NCBI GenBank assembly: GCA_963800475.1
Contig: CAWDAZ010000002.1
Coordinates: 992,001-1,056,000 of the forward strand
Direction: 5' to 3'
From: Palsa-465 sp963800475
Lineage (GTDB): Bacteria; Actinomycetota; Thermoleophilia; Solirubrobacterales; Solirubrobacteraceae
DNA: 64,000 nt
This document shows, one piece after another, positions 51,563 through 60,236 of the stretch. A program made the translations under genes and the position numbers. Positions within the stretch are counted from its first letter, which is position 1. Every line of letters begins with the position of its first letter. The notes beneath the pieces were generated by a model. The model ran no database searches, was not told the origin of the DNA, and worked only from the letters and a program-made list of their open reading frames with translations.

Positions 51563-52360
51563 TTGGCAGGCTTTGCAAACGCGGTCGAGCCGGTCGAGCC
51601 GATTCCCGAGACGTCCGCTGCCGAGCGCGTCGTCGCCGACGTGCAGGCGATCGGCGCGTCGGCTGCGGTGGCTGAGCGCGTCCGCGATTCGGTTCCGCTG
51701 TGGTTTCACACGTTCGCGCTTGCGCCCGGGGTCTACACGCCGGGGATCGCCCGCGACCACGGCTACCGCCTTGCGGTGCTCGGCGCGGATCGTTTTGCGG
51801 ACCGCAGCGTGCTCGACGTCGGCGCGTTCGATGGCTTCTACAGCTTCCTGGCGGAGGTCCGCGGTGCACGGCGCGTCGTCGCGGTCGACAATGAGCAATA
51901 CGTCGACTGGGTGCGCGCTCGCTTCGGCGTGACGCTCCAGGGCGGCGTCGGCTTCCGCGCGATCGCCCGGCTGGTCGCCTCGCGGGTCGAGTACCGACGC
52001 ATGGACGCGCTGGACGTGCGCAAGCTTGGCGAGCGCTTCGACGTGGCGCTGTGCTTCGGCATCTTGCACCGAGTGACCGATCCGGTGGCGTTGCTGCGGG
52101 CGCTCGCGGACGTGCTCGCGCCCGGCGGCGAGATCGTGCTCGAGACCTACGGCTCGCGCCCGGGCGCCGACAGCCCGGCGATCGAGGTTCACGAGCCTGG
52201 CGACGTGTACGCCCACGATGAGTTCGTCTACTGGGGCTTCTCGGCGGAGGGTCTGCGGCGACTGGGGCGGATCGTCGGTTTCGACGAGGTCGAGGTCGTC
52301 GACGAGTTGGAGATCGACGGCCACCCGCGGATCCTCGCACTGCTACGAGCCGCCGGCTGA
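51563..52360 (+). CDS. CmoB-like SAM-dependent methyltransferase
   Basis: 265 residues from TTG 51563. WFHTFALAPGVYTPGIARD near residue 47 and the motif I SVLDVGAFDGFYSFLAE resemble the tRNA (mo5U34)-methyltransferase-like DUF1698 family. Later LCFGILHRVTDPVALLRALA and APGGEIVLETYGS are typical. Cargo or host role uncertain; several such proteins act in natural-product or glycan methylation rather than on tRNA. Confidence 0.83.
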   Translation: MAGFANAVEPVEPIPETSAAERVVADVQAIGASAAVAERVRDSVPLWFHTFALAPGVYTPGIARDHGYRLAVLGADRFADRSVLDVGAFDGFYSFLAEVRGARRVVAVDNEQYVDWVRARFGVTLQGGVGFRAIARLVASRVEYRRMDALDVRKLGERFDVALCFGILHRVTDPVALLRALADVLAPGGEIVLETYGSRPGADSPAIEVHEPGDVYAHDEFVYWGFSAEGLRRLGRIVGFDEVEVVDELEIDGHPRILALLRAAG

Positions 52361-52704
52361 CCGCGCCCTGCGATCCGCAGACGGGCCCGGCCGCTGGCGA
52401 CGAATCAACCGGTGCCCGACGAGTCCGAGCACACTCTTGAGGTCTGGTTCGCATAACGCCCGCGATGGGAGTAAGGTCGAATGTGAGCTGGCCCTGCGGC
52501 CAGGATTCTCAGCCCAAACCCGAATGCCACCGACGGCGCGATCTGCGCCACGAGGCGTGAGGCGAGGGTTACTGGTTTTAACTGCGGGGCCGGCCTACGG
52601 GCGTTACCCCACCGGCCCGGTGGCCGCGTCGCAATCTGATTGACCGCGCGGGGGTTCTAGCCTTCTGCGCGGACCCAACAGAGGGACGGGAAGGCTTGAG
52701 GACC
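52361..52704. other. Intergenic region
   Basis: 344 bases with no supported gene. A CCGCGC/GCGCGG palindrome pair lies near 52643-52670; nothing further is recognised. Confidence 0.4.
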
Positions 52705-52902
52705 ATGACCCTGATGCGAGAGGACTTGGCGGCGCGCAGGCGAGGCGAACTCAATCGTGATCGCGGGTCGCGGCGGGTCTCGTCGGCGATCGATGCCCAA
52801 CGACGCTTGAACGCCCGGCGAGCGCACAGCACCTGGGCCAAGGCACACCCGGTCGGTCCGAGCGACCCCCGCTACGCGTACCTGACGCGGTCGTACGACT
52901 AG
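52705..52902 (+). CDS. Small basic hypothetical protein
   Basis: 65 residues from ATG 52705 (TTG 52696 alternative), Arg-rich (MREDLAARRRGELNRDRGSR) with ending PRYAYLTRSYD. No family recognised. GGGACGGGAAGG upstream is a weak ribosome site. Confidence 0.45.
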   Translation: MTLMREDLAARRRGELNRDRGSRRVSSAIDAQRRLNARRAHSTWAKAHPVGPSDPRYAYLTRSYD

Positions 52903-52914
52903 CAGGGCTTGCCG

Positions 52915-53064
52915 ATGCCGGATTTCAAATGTCTGGCGTGCAAGACGCGCGTGCCGGGTCCTCGGAGCTCTCGACGCGGGGCGTCATCGGTGCTAACGGC
53001 CCGCGAGGCGATGTTCGCGCTTCGCCCTCGGCGGCAGGCCACGCACCGACGTCAGCCCGTTTGA
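52915..53064 (+). pseudogene. Probable truncated zinc-ribbon protein
   Basis: 49 codons: the start MPDFKCLACKTRV carries one Cys-x2-Cys knuckle as in small zinc-ribbon proteins, but no second CxxC follows and the rest is Arg-rich and unlike the family. This suggests a frameshifted or truncated copy. It lies 31 bases before the sigma factor. Confidence 0.35.
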
Positions 53065-53095
53065 GCCACGGGGGCTGAACGCGACACGCGACCAG

Positions 53096-54268
53096 ATGTC
53101 AGCAGCGGAGCTTCAGGAGCTTGAAGAGGTCAAGGGTCTGATCACACGCGGCCAGCAGGTCGGCGTGCTCACATACGCCGAGATCGCAACCGCCACGGCC
53201 GAGGCCGGCCTCGATGAAACCGACGTCGAGGAGCTGCACGGCCTCATCGAGCGCTTTGAAATCGAGCTGGTCGAGGAGATCGACCCGGCCACCGCGGCGA
53301 GCCTGAACATCGAGCGCGCACCCGAGAAGCGCACCCGCCGCAAGACTTCGCTGGGTCTCAAGCCGGAAGGGACTACGGACGCGCTGACGCTGTTCCTGAA
53401 GGACATCGGCAAGGTGCGCCTGCTGACCGCCCAGGAGGAGGTCGACCTCGCCAAGCGGATCGAGCGCGGGTCTTTCGACGCCAAGCAGAAGATGGTCGAG
53501 TCCAACCTGCGGCTGGTCGTCTCGATCGCGAAGAACTACCGCAACCAGGGACTGCCGTTCCTCGACCTGATTCAGGAGGGGACGCTCGGTCTGGTGCGCG
53601 CGGCGGAGAAGTTCGACTACCGCAAGGGATTCAAGTTCTCGACCTACGCGACCTGGTGGATCCGCCAGGCGATCGCCCGAGCCCTGGCCGACAAGGCGCG
53701 CACGATCCGGATCCCGGTCCACGTCGTCGAGAAGCTCAACAAGATCGGGCGCGCGGAGCGCAAGCTCGTCACCGAGCTCGGCCGCGAGCCGACGCTCGAG
53801 GACATCGCCGAGGTGATCGGCATCGAGCCCGAGGAGGTCGACTCGATCAAGCGCTCTGCGCAAGCGCCGATCTCGCTCGAGAAGCCCGTCGGCGACGAGG
53901 AGCAAACCGAGTTCGGCCAGTTCATCGCCGACGAGCAAGCCGAGTCCCCGTACGAGCGGGCCGCCGAGATCCTCACCAAGGAGGCGCTGCGTGAGGCCCT
54001 CGAAAACCTCTCGTATCGCGAGCGCCGCGTGCTCGAGCTCCGCTACGGGCTCGGCGGCGAGCATCCGCGGACCCTGGACGAGGTCGGGCGCATGTTCAAC
54101 GTCACCCGCGAGCGGATCCGCCAAATCGAGAACCAGTCGCTCAAGGAGCTCCAAACCCTCCGTGAAGTCCAGCAGCTGCGCGACGGCGGCGAGATCGCTT
54201 CAGGCTTTCCGCTGCGCACGCTCGGGCACCGAACTAGAGGCTTGATGTGGGTTCATCGTCCGTCGTAG
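53096..54268 (+). CDS. SigA/RpoD-type principal sigma factor, C-terminus extended into an insertion sequence
   Basis: 390 residues. A short region 1.1-like N-terminus covers residues 15-63. Region 1.2 begins ALTLFLKDIGKVRLLTAQEE (97-116). Region 2.1-2.4 spans 133-205, with LRLVVSIAKNYRNQGLPFLD and the -10 reading KGFKFSTYATWWIRQAIARA. Region 3 spans 206-290. Region 4.2 has TLDEVGRMFNVTRERIRQIE at 327-346. The normal end after LREVQQLRDGG is followed by about 26 extra residues (EIASGFPLRTLGHRTRGL then MWVHRPS), the last of which overlap the IS982 transposase 3' end. The stop is probably supplied by the insertion. Within a mobile region this is likely an extra sigma gene, not the only rpoD. Confidence 0.88.
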   Translation: MSAAELQELEEVKGLITRGQQVGVLTYAEIATATAEAGLDETDVEELHGLIERFEIELVEEIDPATAASLNIERAPEKRTRRKTSLGLKPEGTTDALTLFLKDIGKVRLLTAQEEVDLAKRIERGSFDAKQKMVESNLRLVVSIAKNYRNQGLPFLDLIQEGTLGLVRAAEKFDYRKGFKFSTYATWWIRQAIARALADKARTIRIPVHVVEKLNKIGRAERKLVTELGREPTLEDIAEVIGIEPEEVDSIKRSAQAPISLEKPVGDEEQTEFGQFIADEQAESPYERAAEILTKEALREALENLSYRERRVLELRYGLGGEHPRTLDEVGRMFNVTRERIRQIENQSLKELQTLREVQQLRDGGEIASGFPLRTLGHRTRGLMWVHRPS

Positions 54269-55128
54269 TCGGCGAGTGCGCGTGGTGGCCGGCCGAGGAG
54301 GGCGTTGATGAGCATGCCGAGGGTGAGCGCGAGGAGTCGTTGGGCGACGCGTTGCGCGAGTCCGGGGAGCGTCTTGGCGAGGTGGTCTTCCATCCGCATT
54401 TGGCGCTTGAGGGTCGAGAACACCGATTCGATCACGAGCCGGATCCGCGCCTTGGCGACCTCGGTCGGTGGGCGCTGCCCGAGCTTGTGCTTGTCGGGGA
54501 CGATCAGCTCCACGCCGATGAGCTCGAGGCTGTCGTGATGTTCTCGTCCGCGGTGCCCGGCGTCGGCGAACAGGACCGTTCCGGGGTGTGCGCTGGCGAG
54601 CTGGAAGACACCCTCGCGCTCGTTCTCGTTGGCCGGTCTGAGGTCATATCCGACCGGTGCGCCGGCGCGGTCGGTGATCAGCAGGAGTCGCATTCCCCAG
54701 TACCACTGGCTTTTGGATGCGCAATACCCGTAGGCGGCGTGCCCGGCGAACTCGCTGCGGGACGCGCACCCGGCGTAGTTCGCGCACCCCAACAGGGTGC
54801 CGTCGACGAGCCGCACGCCGCCCGCCGCGATGAGCTCGGCGACACCAAGCTGCACGGTCGTGATCCACGGCGTCAGTCGCCTGAGCCGCCGGTTGAACTG
54901 CGACTGGTCGGGCAGGTGCGGGAAGCACCCCGGCAGCAGCCGTCCGATCGTCCCCAGGAACTGCCGATCGGACGCCAGGCCGGTGACCGCTTGAGCGACC
55001 GCGAGCGCGATCAGCTCCTGATCGGTGATCTGGCCGACCGGGCCCGGGCGACGAATCGACAACGAACACGCGAATACGTAGGCTGCGACAACGAGGGTCT
55101 CCAGCGAAGCGTCCATCTCGTGCTCCAA
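54253..55128 (-). mobile_element. IS982-family transposase
   Basis: 291 residues, intact. The DDE triad reads Asp109 (RLVDGTLLG), Asp189 (LFADAGHRG) and Glu234 (VIESVFSTLKRQ). The N-terminal QITDQELIALAVAQAV and QSQFNRRLRRLTPWI segments are typical of IS982. The exact ends are not placed: an AGGCTT motif near 54240 and its complement near 55193-55198 are candidate termini, but the match is short. It has inserted at the end of the sigma factor gene. Confidence 0.9.
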
Positions 55129-55397
55129 TCACGAGTTGACAGGGCTGGAGGCCCTTTCTTATGTCAAACCGTCTCCTGCACCGACGGGCAAAAAAGCCTA
55201 GACGCCTGTCGAGGTGATCCTGGACCTCGGGGCTGGGCGCGAGGTCGACGAGGCGGGACCATCGCTCAGCCGACCAACCAGATTGCGGCGTCGCGCGCCT
55301 CGACCGGGAATGTCTTCAGCGATCGGGCGCCGGTCGTCGCCTTCACAACGCCCGCCAGCGGCTTGAACGCACCCTGGGGACCCCGCACCATCGCGCC

Positions 55398-55505
55398 GGT
55401 ACCGACGTCGGCGAGCCGAACACCAAGGCATCCTGGACCGAGTTCGTCCGCGGCGGCGTCGCTCGCGCCCGCGTCGGCGTGCAGCTCGCGATCTCCGACG
55501 CCTGA
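55398..55505 (+). pseudogene. Transposase remnant, IS256-like
   Basis: A 35-codon stretch ending in TGA reads GTDVGEPNTKASWTEFVRGG and continues to VGVQLAISDA. This resembles the middle of IS256-family transposases (VDVGxSExExFW...LVISDAH) just before the second catalytic Asp. The rest of the gene is not found, so it is a decayed fragment. Identification is tentative. Confidence 0.4.
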
Positions 55506-55769
55506 GCGGCCAGTGGTACGGCTCGCGCGTTGGCGAGCGCACAGGAGAGCTCGGCCAAAATCGTGAGATCAGCGTGCAGCCGGACTCGATTCAGCCCACG
55601 TACGCACAGCGGCGACCGACGGCGCTTACTCGACTACATCTCGGAATACCATTCCTCACAGGGCGGCCGACGCAGCGCTCGCAGTCGCCACTCGGGTCGC
55701 ACGAAAGCGTGGGGTCCCGCCAGGTGTCGATGTTCGATCTCGAAGTCCCCGCTCTGTGAGGAGAAGCAC
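55506..55769. other. Intergenic region after the transposase remnant
   Basis: About 260 bases with no supported gene up to the start of the DNA-binding protein. A palindrome TTGACA/TGTCAA flanking an AGGGC/GCCCT stem occurs nearby at 55136-55167, upstream of the IS982 transposase. Confidence 0.4.
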
Positions 55770-56141
55770 TTGTCTCGTATCCAGCAGGTCATAGACACAC
55801 TCGAGGCTGAGCGCGCTGAAGTCCAGAAGCATCTGGCTTGGCTCGAGCAGCAGATCAACGAGTTCCACGCCCACAACGGTCGCTCAGCTGCGACCGCTCC
55901 GGCTCGCTCGGTGCGCCGTGCGACCGCGCGGCGCGCGAGCAACAGACGTGCAACCGCGCGCACCCGTAAGGGCGACACCAAGGCGAGCATCATCGACTTC
56001 CTCTCCCGGCACCCTGGGAGCACCGCTGGTGATGTCGCTAAGGGCCTGAACCTCAATCGCGGAAGTGTCTCAACCCGCCTGACCCAGCTCGCGAAGGCCG
56101 GCGAGATCAAGAAGGCATCACACGGCTACAGCACCAAGTAG
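55770..56141 (+). CDS. Coiled-coil/basic/winged-helix DNA-binding protein
   Basis: 123 residues from TTG 55770 with a GAGGAGA site. Residues 1-30 form a coiled coil (RIQQVIDTLEAERAEVQKHL), residues 40-65 are Arg/Ala-rich (SVRRATARRASNRRATARTR), and 70-120 form a winged helix (SIIDFLSRHPGSTAGDVAKG, then LNRGSVSTRLTQLAKAG). The layout matches nucleoid-associated or silencing-type regulators. It probably oligomerises and binds DNA broadly. Confidence 0.78.
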   Translation: MSRIQQVIDTLEAERAEVQKHLAWLEQQINEFHAHNGRSAATAPARSVRRATARRASNRRATARTRKGDTKASIIDFLSRHPGSTAGDVAKGLNLNRGSVSTRLTQLAKAGEIKKASHGYSTK

Positions 56142-56603
56142 GCGGCGCGACTCCGCAGGCACCAGCGCCCTCTCCGTCGCTCACACTGAGCCAGCCTGGA
56201 CTCGACGGAGGCCCCGAACCGCGCGAGGCCGACTGCCCTTGTGACGACTCCAGCAGCCTCGCGCCGCCCGTCTGCGGCTTGCGAGACCTCCGGTCTGGAA
56301 CGAACGCAGCACTCTCGCTGGCAGCCGTCCAGAGTGGCGGTTTGATCGACAACCAGCAGTCTCGTGTTGACCGGCGCTGAGCACGGTCAGGCCGAGGCGA
56401 TCCGCTGCTGTTTGTAAGCCCACAGCAGCGGCTGAGGTTCGCGGTCCCGCGGCGGCGCGAATGCCAGATCGCGCAGGGATCGTGGGCGGGGCTGGGAGCT
56501 GGCGGCCGAGGGCCTCTGCTTAGGTCGCCCCCTTTGAGATCCTGTCCTCCCTGAATGCGATCTTGTTCGTCATGACCGGTTGGGCGCGCAATTCTGTCGG
56601 GCA
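56142..56603. other. Intergenic region carrying hairpin repeat C
   Basis: 462 bases without a supported gene. Contains the two-part repeat at 56341-56431. Confidence 0.45.
56341..56431. repeat. Island repeat, copy C (two-part, perfect hairpin)
   Basis: Begins TTTGATCGA, then GACCGGCGCTGAGCACGGTC, then a 10-bp perfect stem CCGCTGCTGT/ACAGCAGCGG (56402-56411 with 56422-56431) with loop TTGTAAGCCC. The same three blocks recur in copy B at 60429-60495. Confidence 0.65.
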
Positions 56604-57137
56604 ATGATCGAACCTTCCGACAGCAAGGAACTCGAGCCTCGCTTCGCCGGCGCGATCCGCACTTCGTTGTGGGGGATCGAAGAAATGCTCTACGTCATCG
56701 TCGGCCTGTTGCTACTTACGGCCGCGGTTTTGGTCGTTGTGGGAACGGTCAAGGGGCTGATCGATGCGATCAACGCGCACCAGAACGCGGTGAATACTGG
56801 CGTCGTCGTGCTCGACCGAGTCTTGTTGATCCTGATCGTGGCTGAGCTCCTGCACACGTTGCGGTTCGTGGTTCTCCGAGGCCAGATCGTGGTAGAGCCG
56901 TTCTTATTCGTCGGTCTCATTGCTGTGGTACGGCGGATACTCATCATCACGGCCGAGCTCGAGCGTCAGACCCCCGCCGGCCGTGCATTGACCAACCTCC
57001 TTCTTGAGCTTGGGTTGCTCGGCTTCCTCACTCTGGCGCTCGGCGCCGCGATCTACATGGTGCGGCGAGGCGGGCCGGCGAAGCGTGACGAATCCGAGCC
57101 GCCCGAGCTCGACTCGCCGGCCACGTCCCAGGCGTGA
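56604..57137 (+). CDS. PsiE-family phosphate-starvation membrane protein
   Basis: 177 residues from ATG 56604. Four hydrophobic spans: MLYVIVGLLLLTAAVLVVVG, LDRVLLILIVAELLHTLRFV, then VEPFLFVGLIAVVRRILIIT and LLLELGLLGFLTLALGAAIY. The conserved ELLHT and VRRILI segments identify the PsiE family. Function unclear; expression in E. coli depends on phosphate starvation. Confidence 0.88.
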   Translation: MIEPSDSKELEPRFAGAIRTSLWGIEEMLYVIVGLLLLTAAVLVVVGTVKGLIDAINAHQNAVNTGVVVLDRVLLILIVAELLHTLRFVVLRGQIVVEPFLFVGLIAVVRRILIITAELERQTPAGRALTNLLLELGLLGFLTLALGAAIYMVRRGGPAKRDESEPPELDSPATSQA

Positions 57138-57438
57138 CGCCCTTGGGGTATGCCTGAGCGCGCTTGCGCAATCGCGTGAACTGAGCGCTCACGTTCGCGG
57201 TCACGGGACGATCGCTAGCGCCTGAGTTGTCGCCATCCATCGCGCGGTCCGGTGACGCCCCGAGCTCAGAAGCGATCGTGAGCGCGGGCGCGCTTCCGCG
57301 CAACGCAGAGCCGAGTGACAGCAGGTCCGGCCCGCGGAACGATCGCTCGCGTGGCAAGGCGGCTCGTAGCCCTCCGGCGGCCTTGCTATGCGTCGCTCCC
57401 GGGCCGGCTCGTCGGGTCTCGCCGTCGGTGAACGGTCG
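57138..57438. other. Intergenic region with hairpin repeat D
   Basis: 300 bases without a gene. AAGGC-N-GC arms at 57356-57384 enclose TCGTAGCCCTCCG, a looser relative of copies A-C. The 17-base stretch shared with 48929-48945 lies just before it at 57339-57355. Confidence 0.45.
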
Positions 57439-57837
57439 CTAGCTCTTGAGTGCTTCTCGCAGCTCGTCAGCGATCTCGTCGGTGGAGGCATCCAGCGAGC
57501 GCTTCACGATCTGCGCTGAACGCGTAACCGCTTCATCGAAGCCCTTTTCGAGCGTGGGCTCGCCAACAACGATCAGCCCCGCCTGCTCGGCGGTGAGCTC
57601 GGACGCCGCATCCTCGAGCTCCTGGCGAGGCAGAGCCCCGCCGCCGAATTCCTCCGGGATGATGCGAACGTGCGGGCGGTCGACGCGCCTCACGATATTC
57701 GGCTTGCCGTCCTGCATGTCGATCACAGCCGCGTCGAACTTGCCGAGCATCTCTTCCGCGTGGAGCTCCTCAAGCGAGTCGAGATCAAAGAGCGCGTCTT
57801 CCACGTTCCCGTAGACCGCTGTGTAGAGCACGTGCAT
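57439..57837 (-). CDS. Hypothetical cytoplasmic protein (stress-protein-like)
   Basis: 132 residues. The pattern EDALFDLDSLEELHAEEMLG, FDAAVIDMQDGKPNIVRRVD and EQAGLIVVGEPTLEKGFDEA is characteristic of a conserved Actinobacteria family related to DUF1269-like proteins, but no transmembrane segment or domain assignment is certain. Acidic, soluble. Confidence 0.72.
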   Translation of the reverse strand: MHVLYTAVYGNVEDALFDLDSLEELHAEEMLGKFDAAVIDMQDGKPNIVRRVDRPHVRIIPEEFGGGALPRQELEDAASELTAEQAGLIVVGEPTLEKGFDEAVTRSAQIVKRSLDASTDEIADELREALKS

Positions 57838-58161
57838 GAGCGTCGGCTGATCCTAACCAGGCGGTCCGCCGGGAACAACGCTGGGTAGGGACGAACTCCG
57901 ACGTGGAGCCCCATCCCCCTAGTAGTGCGGGTTCGCGGCATGCCCGCCAACGCTCGCAAGCGTGGCAAAGCGGTCGTCGGCCGGTCGAGGTGCTGGCGAC
58001 TGCCTGATCGCCATTGCGCAAGCGGGTTAGTACCTGACGGCGATCACGAAAGCAGGCGTCGCCGGGCCGCTTGAGCCGACGCTTCCGATTAGCCCAAAGC
58101 GAAACGCTGGCCTGCCCCGCCCTGTTTGAGCGGGGGCAGGCATCGCTAGGCTGAAGCTCCG
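57838..58161. other. Intergenic region
   Basis: 324 bases without a supported gene or repeat. Confidence 0.4.
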
Positions 58162-59136
58162 ATGCCCGGCACGCTCGTGGTGCGCCCCTCGCGAGGGCTG
58201 TGCAACCGGCTCCGCGTCCTCTCGTCGTTCACCGCGCTGGCGCGCCGCTGCAACCGCGAGCTGCGCATGTGCTGGACCCCGAGCCAGGGCTGGTCCGATG
58301 AGGAGCTGGAGGACCTGTTCGAAAATCGATTTGCACACGTCACCGAGGCCGAGTTCGATCAGCTCTCCGCCGATGGGCTCCGTCTCCACGACGAGGTGAC
58401 CGTGGCCGGCATTGGCGGCGCCAACGAGACGTGGACTTACGCGGGCAACGGCGGCCTGGCTGCCGTGTTCGACTCCGCGGCTCCCCCGGTCGTCAGCTAT
58501 TGGGGATTCCGGGCCGCCCACGAGCTGCTCGCACCCGAGGATCGGCGGCGGGTGCTCCCCGGCTTCAACGCCGAGTTCGAGGACGAGCTCCGCGCGTGGC
58601 GCCCGGTGCCCGTGATCCGCGAGCGAGTCGCCGATCTGATTGGCGCTTTCGACGAGCAGACCGTCGGGGTGCACATCCGGCGAGGCGACGCGATCGTGCA
58701 TCCGCGTCTCGGACACCAGTACCGCCGCTCGACCGACGCCGCCTTCATCAAGCGCATGGACCGGATCGTGCGATCCAGGCCGGACAGCTCGTTCTTCCTC
58801 GCGACGGATTGCCAGGAAACCCAGCGTCGCTTCCAGCAGCGCTACGGCAGCCGGATCCTCACCAACACGGAGAAGCGCTTTGTGCCCAGCATCCCGGGCG
58901 CGCCCAAGGCCAACCAGCACGATGCCGTGGTCGATCTGTTCGCCCTCTCGCGGACCCAGGCGATCCTCGGCAGCCACTACAGCACGTTCTCGCTCACGGC
59001 GGCGACGCTCGGAGGTGCCCGGCTGAAGGTGGTGCTGGGGGATTCCTGGCTGGTGCAGCTGCGCCACAAGGCAGCATACGCCCGACATGAACTGCCCCGC
59101 CGGGCGCGAGCGAGGCGAAGCGCTGCCCGCCGTTGA
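58162..59136 (+). CDS. NodZ/alpha-1,6-fucosyltransferase-like glycosyltransferase
   Basis: 324 residues from ATG 58162. The donor-binding signature HIRRGD lies at 171-176 in VGVHIRRGDAIVHPRLG. The early RGLCNRLRVLSSFTALARRC and the C-terminal LFALSRTQAILGSHYSTFSL also fit the NodZ/FUT8 (GT23)/POFUT superfamily. Such enzymes transfer fucose from GDP-fucose to glycans. The acceptor is unknown; no GDP-fucose genes are in the window. Confidence 0.75.
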   Translation: MPGTLVVRPSRGLCNRLRVLSSFTALARRCNRELRMCWTPSQGWSDEELEDLFENRFAHVTEAEFDQLSADGLRLHDEVTVAGIGGANETWTYAGNGGLAAVFDSAAPPVVSYWGFRAAHELLAPEDRRRVLPGFNAEFEDELRAWRPVPVIRERVADLIGAFDEQTVGVHIRRGDAIVHPRLGHQYRRSTDAAFIKRMDRIVRSRPDSSFFLATDCQETQRRFQQRYGSRILTNTEKRFVPSIPGAPKANQHDAVVDLFALSRTQAILGSHYSTFSLTAATLGGARLKVVLGDSWLVQLRHKAAYARHELPRRARARRSAARR

Positions 59137-59450
59137 CGTCAGCCGTTGTAGCGCACCACCAGGGCCTTGTACCACGCCGCGGCGGGCACCTCCTCGTTCC
59201 GAACGAGGCTCAGGGCTGCTTCGGAGCCCTCCCCTGACGGCGGTCGAGGCAACCGGAGCTTGACCGATGAGCAGTCGTGAGCATGCGGCTCGCGCGGACG
59301 ATTGCGTGTAGCCCGAAGGGGCACTCTGCCGTGGGCGCAGGAGGCCTGCTCCGTCTCGCGCGCAAAGCAATAGTGAGAACTACTCGTGTACCCACTCAGG
59401 CAGCGGTCTGATTACTCGTCTGGTGCGCCGCTGGGCAGCGTGACGCAGAT
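59137..59450. other. Intergenic region
   Basis: 314 bases without a gene. GTGTAGCCCGAAG near 59303 resembles the loop of the island hairpins but has no clear arms. Confidence 0.35.
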
Positions 59451-60236
59451 CTATCTGGCACGCCGCCAACCCGTGCGGCGCACCAGCAAGTCGAGCACCG
59501 GCTTGGGCGTTAGCTTGATAATGACTTCGGCGCGGCGCGGCACGATCACCTGGTCGCGATCGCGCTCCACCGCGTCTGCTGTTGCGCGGGCCACGACCTC
59601 GGGCGCGACTGCGCGACCTAATAGCACCGAGGCTCGCGGGACCCGTCCTCGCGCACCCGGGTTGTGCTCCCAGTAGGGCGAATCCACCTCGGACGGTGCG
59701 ATCAGCGTGACCCCGACACGAGTCCCACGCAGGTCCTCGCGCAGCTGGCTCGCGAAGGCACGCATCGCCCAGCGAGCGACGCTGTAACCGGCCGCGCCGG
59801 GGATGTGCATCCAGGCGGCGAGCGAGGTCATGCACACGACACGACCGCTGCCGTGGTCGATCATCGCCGGAAGCAACGCACGGGTGAGTTCGAAGGCGGC
59901 GAGGTAAGGCACAGCCATCATCTGCGCCGCCTCGCCGGGCGGCGTCTCGTCCACCGCGAGCCAACGCCCGGCTCCGGCGTTGTTCACGAGCACCTCGGGA
60001 GGCCCTCCGTCTGCGAGCAGGCGCCCCGCGAACGCCTCCACGTCCTCGAGCCTAGAGAGATCGCACGGCTCCACCCGCGCGCCAGCACCAATCTCGGACG
60101 CAACTGTCTCCAACGCCTCTCTGCGCCGTGAGACGAGCGTCACCCGCGCCCCCCGGGCTGCCATCTCCCGGGTGATCGCAGCGCCAATCCCGCTCGAAGC
60201 GCCAGTTACCACAACATTCTTCCCCTGAAGATTCAT
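59451..60236 (-). CDS. Short-chain dehydrogenase/reductase with YxxxR
   Basis: 261 residues. Cofactor motif TGASSGIG at 11-18, NNAGAG at 85-90, catalytic Ser138 (MTSLAAW) and Tyr151. The usual Lys four residues after Tyr is Arg155 (YSVARWAMRAFA). ARVTLVSRR suggests NADP preference. The K-to-R change may lower or alter activity. No neighbour indicates the substrate. Confidence 0.87.
   Translation of the reverse strand: MNLQGKNVVVTGASSGIGAAITREMAARGARVTLVSRRREALETVASEIGAGARVEPCDLSRLEDVEAFAGRLLADGGPPEVLVNNAGAGRWLAVDETPPGEAAQMMAVPYLAAFELTRALLPAMIDHGSGRVVCMTSLAAWMHIPGAAGYSVARWAMRAFASQLREDLRGTRVGVTLIAPSEVDSPYWEHNPGARGRVPRASVLLGRAVAPEVVARATADAVERDRDQVIVPRRAEVIIKLTPKPVLDLLVRRTGWRRAR

Noticed and set aside
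54235..55202. Terminal inverted repeats of the IS982 element
   Set aside because: AGGCTT near both ends aligns for only about six bases, too short to define ends or a target duplication.
54247..55566. 439-codon plus-strand frame over the IS982 transposase
   Set aside because: Antisense to an intact DDE transposase; no domain.
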